From assembly GCA_009792885.1 (NCBI GenBank), contig WMCF01000089.1, positions 2,889,451 to 2,953,450 on the forward strand: 64,000 bases of DNA. The letters run 5' to 3'. Source of the DNA: Eremophila alpestris peregrina. Taxonomy: Eukaryota; Chordata; Aves; Passeriformes; Alaudidae. A program made the position numbers and the translations under genes. Position 1 is the first letter of the stretch; every line of letters begins with the position of its first letter. This document shows, piece by piece, positions 52,742 to 60,510 of the stretch. Below the pieces are notes generated by a model. That model did no database searches. It was not told where the DNA came from and was given only the letters and a program-made list of their open reading frames with translations.

Positions 52742-54788
52742 AGCATCTCTGCTGCTCTGCCTTAGCCTTTCTGTCCTAAATCTAGGCAGAGGCAAAAAAA
52801 AACCCATCAAGAAATGTCCAAATCCTTTTGTCTTGTTCTCTCTGTAGCCTAGAGTCACTAAGCCTTTTTCTCTGGATGTCAAACCGAAGTCCATAAAAGT
52901 GAAGTGCTGAAATTCTGTTCAGATTAAAGCTGTAGCAAGGAATCCTCATGTTACAAATGGCATTGGAACTCCCATTCTTTCAGGGTGCTGTGGAATCACT
53001 ATCTATCTTTTTAGTCATGAGATGGGGAAATCAGTATTTTCTTTCCAAGTGGAATGCAACCTACTCCATTTGCTGGCTTTAACTGAAAACCTAATTCTGT
53101 AACTGATGGTCAGACACTCATGAGGAGAAATTAGTGGCTAGACTAGTATGAAGTACCTCCTATTTGATTCCATTCTGGAGTTCAATTCTTTCTTTGCTTT
53201 TTTGGGGGTGTGTTGGGGATTTTGTGTGTGTTTTTGTGGGGATTTTTTTGTCAGCAACAGCCTCCTCTGGTACTTGTTTTTGGAAAAACCAAGAAAAGAA
53301 GTCATAGAAAATGATGTCATAGAAAAAAATCGTCCACAGGCAGGAGGATTTGTCTCTGGTACACTCAACTGCTTCCCTTCTGGAGCATTTAATGAGGGCA
53401 AAGAGAGGAGGAGATAATCCAAAGTAGAATACATGTTTATGTGTGGAACATGAAGCCTTTTCAAAGCCCATGACAGGAAATTAGCAGGAGAGATCTCCTT
53501 AACTTTGTCCCTCCAGCAATGCTTATTCACTAAGATGTCAGGCAGTATCATTACTCGTTGAAAAATGAAAAGGGAAGAGAATCTGTGATCTGCGATAAAA
53601 GGAGAAAAGTACATAATAAGATAATTAGATTCTTGCAGATCAATTGCAAGACAGCTAAGAACTAGTAGCCTGAAATTAAACCTTTTCTAGATTATCTGTA
53701 TAATACAGGTGCACACATATCTCTTAATTGTCACTGTATGGAAGCAAAACATACATAAGCACTTTCTATTTTTGCAGTGTCCTGTTGTGGGGGTTCTTTT
53801 CCACAGCTCTCATTTGCCATGTGTCTAGTGTCTGCTGACTGCTCAATTTTGAGCCTCTCAGCTCAAAATCACAGTTGCTCATGTCTTGCAGTACAAACAC
53901 CCTGGCAGCTCCCAACACTGCTTTATACCCCTATTTGTTAATTAGTCGATCAGTCATTCCTACACTGCTTTGGAGATGAATCCAAATGAATCCTTTAGTG
54001 TCACACTCACCTATGCTTAATCTTAGCTTGAATTCCTTGTGGACAGGCCTGTGCACTGTCTGGAATGACTGTGTAGGGGATGACTGCATGTCAGTTGCCT
54101 TTGTGTCATTCCTCTGCTTTGGAGTGAGGGATTTAGCACTTGAATTCAGTCTACTCCAGTCAGAGGTTTAACCTTTTCCTCCAGAGAGACACACACTCAT
54201 CTCTGATGATAAAAAAGATGTGACATTTTCCACAGGAAAGAGTTCAAGTGCTTGTGTCCTAGTGTAAGTTTGGAAAAGTAGTGATTGTTACAACCAAAAG
54301 TGAATGCCTCTGGGAACAGAGATGGCTGTAGGATCATGGTCCATTTCACTGAGTCAAAAACCATTTTCCTGAACTGCCAAGGGCTGCAGACTGCATCCAA
54401 ATGTGCCACACCAGAAATGCTCTTCCTTCTCATCTTTGCATTATTCTGTCAACTTTTAAAATCTTGCTTGCGTGTATAAAGTGAATCAACAGGAATTCAG
54501 CAAATGAAAGTGCTGATTGCATAAGTATTTAAAAACTATGGACTTCTATTGTCCTAATATAATTATGTTGTTTCTCAGTTGCTGGATTTTAGTCGTATTT
54601 TTGTTCTGCAACTCTCTTTTCTCTCACTTTTTTTTAGTTTACATTTTAAAATTCTGACTTGACTTTCTGTAGTCAGCAGAGGGAGCCAAATCATTTACTT
54701 CAGTGAGCCCTCGTTACTTCATTTGCTTTTTCCACTTCAGCTAAGCAAGAAACATTCTCTAGTCTTAAAATTTCTTCAGTGCTCTGGC

Positions 54789-54794
54789 ACAGGG
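54789..54794. repeat. Target-site duplication, left copy (ACAGGG)
   Basis: The six bases before the left LTR are repeated exactly after the right LTR (63071-63076). A 6-bp duplication is the size made by alpharetroviral integrases and many class II elements. Confidence 0.95.
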
Positions 54795-55187
54795 TGTTGT
54801 CCCGTTCAGGACGTGACGACCTGGTTCGTCTACAGCACGGCAGCCTGCCCACAGGCTGCTCGGTCCATTAAGCACACAGACACCAACGTGGTGGATGCAA
54901 AATGGCGTTTATTATCTTGGACTTCGGGGTTTTATAGTCTTAGGGGTTCTTGCCACATCAGCAGGGGTCTGTGGTCTCCTTTGGACTTGTAAGGAGTGGA
55001 AAACTGGTGGGGTTTTGAGGGTGGAGGGACAGGGGTTTCAGGGGGGATGTTGCAAGACCTGTGGAAGTCACGTACTCCCAGATATGGCGGGTAAGATAAG
55101 ACACTGCACTGGACAAGAAAGGGAAAGAGCCCTGCAACTTTCCGTCACAACCGAGATCTTCCGTGCGCCTTTCCCTATTCTCCCACA
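54795..55187 (-). repeat. Proviral 3' LTR (393 bp)
   Basis: On the minus strand it runs from TGTGGGAGAA to CGGGACAACA, a TG...CA LTR. TATAAAA lies at 54936-54930 and the poly(A) signal AATAAA at 54913-54908, only 16 bases apart. R probably begins just after AATAAACG, near 54905, so U3 is about 280 bases, R is short and U5 is near 90. The poly(A) signal therefore sits just upstream of the probable cap site, the layout seen in avian leukosis-type LTRs. R and U5 boundaries are inferred. Confidence 0.95.
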
Positions 55188-55204
55188 TCTCCCCTCCCTC
55201 CTTG
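55188..55204 (-). other. Polypurine tract
   Basis: On the minus strand, AAGGAGGGAGGGGAGA directly abuts the start of the 3' LTR. This is the expected position and composition of the primer for plus-strand DNA synthesis. Confidence 0.93.
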
Positions 55205-55382
55205 CCATATGAGGTAGTCATATATAGATATAGAGGTGCTTGAATGAGGTAGTCATGCATAAATGAGGTACTTAAATGGGGTACTACAAATGTGATACAC
55301 ACGTTCCACTGCATACACTACTACTACCAAACTCTACGGTACATAATTCTTTCTACTCATATAGCATGCATTAAAAGGGCTT
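55205..55382 (-). repeat. Short non-coding region between env and the polypurine tract, with imperfect repeats
   Basis: About 178 bases carry a motif three times on the + strand: GAGGTAGTCAT at 55211-55221 and 55246-55256, and a looser GAGGTACTTA at 55265. It has no ORF. In simple avian retroviruses this region holds direct repeats and RNA export elements; such a role here is inference. Confidence 0.6.
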
Positions 55383-57299
55383 CTATAGTAACTGTTGGCG
55401 GCCCACAAACAGGATGTTGACCTTTTCCAAGCGGCTCTTTACAAACTGCACCAGCCGGTTCAGTATGCAAGGTCCGAGGGTGAAGATCAGTATTATCACA
55501 GTCAGTGGACCTAACAAGACGGAAATCAGAGTGGTGAGCCATGGTGATTTGTTGAACCATGATTCGAACCAACCCTGTTGGGCTTCTCGCTCTCTCTGTC
55601 TCTGAGACAACCTGTTCCGCAACTCCGCCATGGAGTCCCTCACGACTCCTGTGTGGTCTGCATAGAAACAACACTCCTCCTTCAAGGCAGCACACAAGCC
55701 TCCCTGCTGCATCAGGAGGAGGTCCAGGCCTCGCCTGTTCTGCAAGACCACTTCTGAGAGCGAGGTGACTGATTTTTCCAGAAAGGAGATGGACTTCTCA
55801 ATCCTTTGCAGGTCCTCGTCGATGGTCATCTGCAGCTGGGACAGTCCCTGGTGCTGGGTTGCCAGGGCTGAGACACCTGTGGCCGTCCCTGCTGCTCCGA
55901 GACCAAGCAGCATTGCGATGGTGATACCTGTAATTATTTCTCTTTTGTGGAGTCGTCTGGGTTGCTCAAACAGGTGGTACACTTCTTCCTCTGAGTGGTA
56001 CAGGACCCTAGGGACAATCAGAACTTGGACACAAAAGTCGTTAGAGTCATCGAATTTGTCAAGGAACACACAGGGACTCACACCTGATCTCTGACAAACC
56101 CACATCCCTGACGCAGATGGGACCACCCACTTATTTCTCCCCCTGGCAGGCTTCACAACCTCGGTGCAGACATTGACCATTCGCTTGGCCAAGGTTGCAT
56201 TGCCAAAGCACCTGCCCCGACCTGTGACTTGGCTCAGGGTGATGCCTCTGCGGGGAGAGTCCCACCTGCACTGGTGAGGTGCGTCAGCTGTGGAGTAACT
56301 GAAGGAGGTATTTAAGGCGACTCCTTCATAAAAGGGTGGTTTGACATCGTAACAAAGCCAACAGGAGTCTGTCAGGTTCGGATTGGATTCGTTCAGGGAT
56401 AGAAAGGTGGCGTCTAGCATGCGAAGGATTGGGTCTGAGTCCGACCTGACTGGGCGGCCTAAGGCCTCTGCCTGGTCGGTCGAAACGTCTGTGACGTTTG
56501 TGGGCAAGGCTTTGGGGTGAGTCATGTTCCTTCCCTGTTGTATGTTTTTGATCACTTTGTTGGGTCCGACCGCTCGGGGTGTCGGTGGGCGAAGCTTGAT
56601 GATTCCCACATTCACCCACTCTTTTGTCCCTTGAAGGACCACTGTCCACGTCTTGCCTGTGACCCAACTTGGGTGACTTGGCTGTAAGACTGTCATGTTA
56701 TAGGCAACACATTTCTTGAATTTGGGGATTTTGTGAGCGTTTCGGTAGAACGCTCCGTGATTTAAGACTGCTGTTTTGCAGCCGGTGGGTGCCCAGGCAA
56801 ACTGTAAGAATTTGTCTGGTTCTGCTGGGTCCCATCCTGGCCCTGACGGTCTGGCATCTGTCACTATGGTTTCACAACCCCAGCTCCCACAATATCCCCA
56901 CCCTGGGTTATTGCAATAATATTTTCCTGAGTTTGAGGCTGGACACCAATAGGACAGGTACGAGTGTGTGTCGTGTGGGGTGTTTGGGTTTACCTTTGGT
57001 CGTCCTGGAAACAGGTCTCTTATACTGAGAATGAAAGATGGGGTGTTCGGTGTGGTGATTGCTTTGAGCACCTTGCCAGTCGCAAGATGCTGCACGACCC
57101 ACCTAAATGGCTGATGAGGGTAATTGTCTGGGCTGGCTTGCCCTCTGGCGACAAGCCCCAACAGCAAAATCACACAGAAACACTGCTGCTGTTTGGGTCT
57201 CGCTCGCGTGGGTCTCTCAGGTGGTGCCTGGCAGGTTGGAGGTCTCTCTCTCTCCTCTGGAAGTGGAGCGTAGGCGTTAAGAGGGCGTCCGATGAGCAT
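55383..57299 (-). CDS. env: Retroviral envelope glycoprotein (SU-TM precursor), gamma-type
   Basis: The frame is open from 57329 (648 codons). A splice acceptor (TTTCTGTTTACAG) ends at 57303, so the spliced message enters just before the ATG at 57299. A hydrophobic signal segment (VILLLGLVARG) follows a hydrophilic stretch of about 40 residues. SU has a CWLC motif (56363-56352) and about seven N-glycosylation sites. A basic HKR cleavage site ends at 55941 and is followed at once by a hydrophobic fusion peptide with a Gly/Ala-rich part. TM contains an ectodomain with a CX6CC motif (55694-55668), a membrane span (about 55541-55473) and a short cytoplasmic tail. CXXC plus CX6CC marks an SU-TM complex joined by a labile disulphide, as in gammaretroviruses. 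The frame overlaps the end of pol by about 50 bases. No stop or frameshift is seen. Whether it is expressed is unknown. Confidence 0.95.
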   Translation of the reverse strand: MLIGRPLNAYAPLPEERERPPTCQAPPERPTRARPKQQQCFCVILLLGLVARGQASPDNYPHQPFRWVVQHLATGKVLKAITTPNTPSFILSIRDLFPGRPKVNPNTPHDTHSYLSYWCPASNSGKYYCNNPGWGYCGSWGCETIVTDARPSGPGWDPAEPDKFLQFAWAPTGCKTAVLNHGAFYRNAHKIPKFKKCVAYNMTVLQPSHPSWVTGKTWTVVLQGTKEWVNVGIIKLRPPTPRAVGPNKVIKNIQQGRNMTHPKALPTNVTDVSTDQAEALGRPVRSDSDPILRMLDATFLSLNESNPNLTDSCWLCYDVKPPFYEGVALNTSFSYSTADAPHQCRWDSPRRGITLSQVTGRGRCFGNATLAKRMVNVCTEVVKPARGRNKWVVPSASGMWVCQRSGVSPCVFLDKFDDSNDFCVQVLIVPRVLYHSEEEVYHLFEQPRRLHKREIITGITIAMLLGLGAAGTATGVSALATQHQGLSQLQMTIDEDLQRIEKSISFLEKSVTSLSEVVLQNRRGLDLLLMQQGGLCAALKEECCFYADHTGVVRDSMAELRNRLSQRQREREAQQGWFESWFNKSPWLTTLISVLLGPLTVIILIFTLGPCILNRLVQFVKSRLEKVNILFVGRQQLL

Positions 57300-60200
57300 G
57301 TCCTGTAAACAGAAACTCGCAATTCTCATTAGTCTCGCTTTGCTCCTCGTGAAGGTCGGGCTTGATCGACTTAAGTGGACACCACTTGATCTTGCCCTCC
57401 TTTTTAACTGCTGCGTACCCTCTCCCCGTGAGTACCAGTCTCCAACCCCGTTCCCACTCGCCCAGCTCGTTTCTGATCACCACCTGCGGGCCCTCCTCTA
57501 ATGCTTGGGTGGCCCAGTGTTTTTGAACAGGACTGTGCGCCGCCTCTGCCCTAGCAAACTGGTTCAAGGCAAGCAAGGCGGTCGCCAGCACCCGTGCCTG
57601 TTCCCCTGAGGGAATGGCGTTGTCGAAGCCCTCCGACTTCGCCAACACCTCTATTTTGGTCTTGAGGGTTTGATTCGCTCTCTCCACTATGGCCTGACCT
57701 GTGGAGTTATACGGAATGCCCTGTACTAGGGTAATGCCCCATTTCGAGGCGAATCTCCGCACTGACTCTGAGACGAAATTGGAACCCCGGTCTGTCTTAA
57801 TCTGCTTTGGAATGCCAAGCCATGCCATGGCTGTCAGCCAGTGCTGAATTGTGGCCTTGGAGGTGGTTTTGGGGTGCTGAGTGGCTACGATCACTCCGCT
57901 GTAAGTGTCTACTGTTACTGCAAGCCACTGTCGAGGCTTCAGCAGTGGACACATGGTGAAGTCCGACTGCCAGATTTCTGAGGCTTTGAGTCCTCTCGGG
58001 TTGACCCCACTGGTCCACAGGGGTGATTTCTGGCAGTGAGGACAGGTGGCCACTACATGTTTCGCCTCCGTCATGGAGATCCCACATCTCTTCGCCAGTG
58101 CTTTGGGTCTGATGTGGAGTGACTCATACAGTTGACGGGCTTCCTGCAATGTCCACACTCCCTTTGCAGCAGCGTCTGCTTTGTCGTTGCCGATCTGGAA
58201 GTAACCTTTGACTGGGTTGTGGCTGTTGACGTGAATGACTGACACAGTGCCTTTTCGCGAGGAGAGTGCCTCTTCGAGCACGGAGGCTGCTGCAGAGGCC
58301 GACACGCCTGGTCCTGACATGGACAGGCAAAGCTTCGCCACGAATATAGAGTCCGTCACGATGTTGAGGTGTTCGTTTGGGAAGAGACCGCACGCTAGGA
58401 CCACTGCTGCTGCTTCTAGCTGTTGCACTGACAGTGTAGGATCGTAGGTTTTGACGCAGTGCCACTGTTCTTCCACCTGCCACACTGCCACCGCGGTGGA
58501 AGTCGTGGAAGAGGCGTCTGTGAAGACCGTTGGTCCTGGTAGCGGTTGATCCCTGACCTTTGGTGGCATGTCAATGTCGACCACATCCAGCAGTTGGGTC
58601 CAAGGGGGTTTGGCTGCGTAGCAAGTTTCTCCTCCGAAGCCTGTGAGGGCCAATGCCAGGTGCTCTGACGCCGTGGTTGACTCCGTTGCCAGTTGCTTGC
58701 GGAAGGGCAGGTGGATCCTCGATGGCTCGGTCCCCAGGTGCCTCAGGGCGAGCTTCCTGCCTTTCATGATGAGGTTGGCGATGCACTCGATTCCTGGGGA
58801 GAACGCCCGAGCTGATCTTCCGAGGACCACCCACTGGATCGGCTGGGACTTGTCAGGGGGTCCTTGGGCCAATGCTCCCACTCCTCCCTTCTGTGTAAAA
58901 TGGACGTACAGGTCCAGTGGCTTGTTTGGGTTCCACCTGGCGAGCTTGCCTGCGGACATCTGCTGCTCGATGAAATCGAGGGAGCTTGCTGCTTGCGGGG
59001 TCAGCTCCTTGGGTTCCCAGGGATGCTTTCCTTTCAGGAGGTCATACAAGGGACTCATGACCTCCGGAGGAATCAGGATGATGTTCCGAAGCCACTGCAG
59101 GGATCCCACAAGGCGCTGCATGTCGTGGAGTGTCCTGATGTCCCTGCGGACTCTCACTTGAGGAGGGGTCACGTAGAGGTCTGTGATCCCCACTCCCAAA
59201 AAGGTCACGCAAGGTCCCCTCTTGATCTTGGCACTTGCGATCTCGAAGCCGTTGGTTTCGAGGGTTTCTGTGACTTTGGACACCAAGCTATCCACCTGGT
59301 CTGCGGATGGCGCTGTGATCAAGACATCATCCATGTACTGCACTATTGTTGCAGCTGGATCACTGTCTCGGACCGGTGCCAGCGCCCGGTCCACCGTGAT
59401 CTGGCAGATGGTTGGGCTGTCGACGAGTCCCTGCGGCAGGACTCTCCACTGGAAGCGGAGATTGGGTCGCTCTCCGTTCGGGAACACGACTGAAAAGGCG
59501 AGTCGCTCCTTGTCCTCTGGGTGCAGAGGTATCGAGAAGAAGCAGTCTTTGATGTCCAGCACGGCACATGGCTGCCCCTCGGGAATGGCTGAGTTCATGG
59601 GCAGCAGGGTCTGGACCGGACCCATAGGCCTGATTGCCTTGTTCACCTCCCTCAGGTCGTGGATAAGGCGATAGCTGTTCCCAGACCTCTTGGGGGTGAC
59701 GAACACAGGTGTGTTCCACGGGCTGACAGAGGGTTCTATGTGACCCTTTTGCAGCTCACGCTCGACCAACTCCATCAGGGCTGTCAGTCGGGGTTTTGAC
59801 AAGGGCCACTGCTCAACCCAAACTGGCTCTGATGATTTCCAAGTCAGTTTGATTGGCAGCGGTGGGTGCATGGCTGTGGCTCTGAGGCACGAATTTGTGA
59901 TCCTGAACCCTAACAGGGCTAGGATGTCCCTTCCTATCAGGGGAGGAGAACCTTGTAGAATGTAGGGGTATATCGCTACTGTCTGTTCTGGTCCCTCCTC
60001 CGTGTGGAGCGTCACTGCTACCAGCTCGGTGCCTCTCCACGCCCGGGATTGCCCCCCTACTCCGTTCACTGGGGCGACTTCTTTAAGTCGCCACTGCTGA
60101 GGCCAACATGCCTGAGGGATTATTGAGCAGTCTGATCCTGTATCCACCCAGAACTGAATGCCTATGGCATGGGGGTCCTGACTGTTGTAAAGGCGACACG

Positions 60201-60510
60201 TCCCCCACACCTTCAAGGGCTCCCTCCCTATTTCCATGGCCAGGGCGACCCAGGGGTTCCGCCCTGGGGTGTCCCCTGTTGGCTCTGCGGCACTGGTGTG
60301 GTTTGCGGCTGAGATGCAAGCGAGGGTGCTGTTCGCAGAGGTGCATCGCTCTGCGGCTGTGCCTCTGGTGGGACTATGTAACTGGCCGTCTGCTGTGAGA
60401 ACAAGGGGGGTGGCAGTTCCCCACCCCACTGTGGGCTGGCATAAATGGGCCGGGCTGCTGTTCCAGTGGGAGGGAGCTGAGTGCGGCCCGCGCGCCCCCT
60501 CCCCTTCCCG
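57277..60510 (-). CDS. pol: Retroviral Pro-Pol (protease, reverse transcriptase, RNase H, integrase) in the -1 frame from gag
   Basis: The frame is open from 60534; translation should enter at 60510 after slippage. Protease has the VDTGSD active site (Asp at 60144) and GRDILA near its end. Reverse transcriptase begins near 59,860 and has VLDIKD (Asp at 59556) and YMDD (59337-59326). RNase H follows, with acidic residues at 58518, 58416, 58353 and 58185. Integrase starts near 58,150 with catalytic Asp 57963, Asp 57792 and Glu 57684 (D,D-35-E). Its sequence is alpharetrovirus-like, including the NPRGL and IPYNS regions and a C-terminal domain with GRGYAAVK. In the zinc-binding domain His 58116, Cys 58044 and Cys 58035 are present, but the expected first His position is Tyr (58128-58126). 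No stops interrupt the frame. Protease shares the pol frame instead of the gag frame used by avian leukosis viruses. Confidence 0.96.
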   Translation of the reverse strand, partial: REGEGARGPHSAPSHWNSSPAHLCQPTVGWGTATPLVLTADGQLHSPTRGTAAERCTSANSTLACISAANHTSAAEPTGDTPGRNPWVALAMEIGREPLKVWGTCRLYNSQDPHAIGIQFWVDTGSDCSIIPQACWPQQWRLKEVAPVNGVGGQSRAWRGTELVAVTLHTEEGPEQTVAIYPYILQGSPPLIGRDILALLGFRITNSCLRATAMHPPLPIKLTWKSSEPVWVEQWPLSKPRLTALMELVERELQKGHIEPSVSPWNTPVFVTPKRSGNSYRLIHDLREVNKAIRPMGPVQTLLPMNSAIPEGQPCAVLDIKDCFFSIPLHPEDKERLAFSVVFPNGERPNLRFQWRVLPQGLVDSPTICQITVDRALAPVRDSDPAATIVQYMDDVLITAPSADQVDSLVSKVTETLETNGFEIASAKIKRGPCVTFLGVGITDLYVTPPQVRVRRDIRTLHDMQRLVGSLQWLRNIILIPPEVMSPLYDLLKGKHPWEPKELTPQAASSLDFIEQQMSAGKLARWNPNKPLDLYVHFTQKGGVGALAQGPPDKSQPIQWVVLGRSARAFSPGIECIANLIMKGRKLALRHLGTEPSRIHLPFRKQLATESTTASEHLALALTGFGGETCYAAKPPWTQLLDVVDIDMPPKVRDQPLPGPTVFTDASSTTSTAVAVWQVEEQWHCVKTYDPTLSVQQLEAAAVVLACGLFPNEHLNIVTDSIFVAKLCLSMSGPGVSASAAASVLEEALSSRKGTVSVIHVNSHNPVKGYFQIGNDKADAAAKGVWTLQEARQLYESLHIRPKALAKRCGISMTEAKHVVATCPHCQKSPLWTSGVNPRGLKASEIWQSDFTMCPLLKPRQWLAVTVDTYSGVIVATQHPKTTSKATIQHWLTAMAWLGIPKQIKTDRGSNFVSESVRRFASKWGITLVQGIPYNSTGQAIVERANQTLKTKIEVLAKSEGFDNAIPSGEQARVLATALLALNQFARAEAAHSPVQKHWATQALEEGPQVVIRNELGEWERGWRLVLTGRGYAAVKKEGKIKWCPLKSIKPDLHEEQSETNENCEFLFTGHAHRTPS
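57302..57315 (-). other. Predicted env splice acceptor
   Basis: On the minus strand the run TTTCTGTTTACAG ends at 57303 and is followed by GAC and then the ATG at 57299. The pyrimidine-rich tract plus CAG fits a 3' splice site, and its phase matches the donor at 62532. Confidence 0.75.

Larger units (their letters stand above)
42522..54788. other. MOB3B 3' UTR and downstream DNA
   Basis: The first part must hold the MOB3B 3' UTR, whose end is not defined. The rest is AT-rich with CR1 fragments (48.06-48.7 and 50.46-50.74 kb), simple repeats (TA/CATA near 46.76-46.80 kb; GGTT/TTTC near 52.66-52.74 kb) and the adapter artefact at 43.26-43.38 kb. I see no further gene. Confidence 0.7.

Noticed and set aside
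53138..53614. 158-codon minus-strand frame
   Set aside because: It is low-complexity and AT-rich, with no homology, no splice context and overlapping open frames in other phases.
54723..55212. Open frames on the + strand across the LTRs
   Set aside because: They occur identically in both LTRs because the LTRs are the same sequence, and they run against the direction of proviral transcription.
57300..57329. Env start at the upstream ATG (57329)
   Set aside because: The predicted splice acceptor at 57303 lies downstream of this ATG, so a spliced env message would not contain it.
58643..59674. Several 160-210 codon frames on the + strand opposite pol
   Set aside because: They are shadows of the long pol frame and show no recognisable domains.
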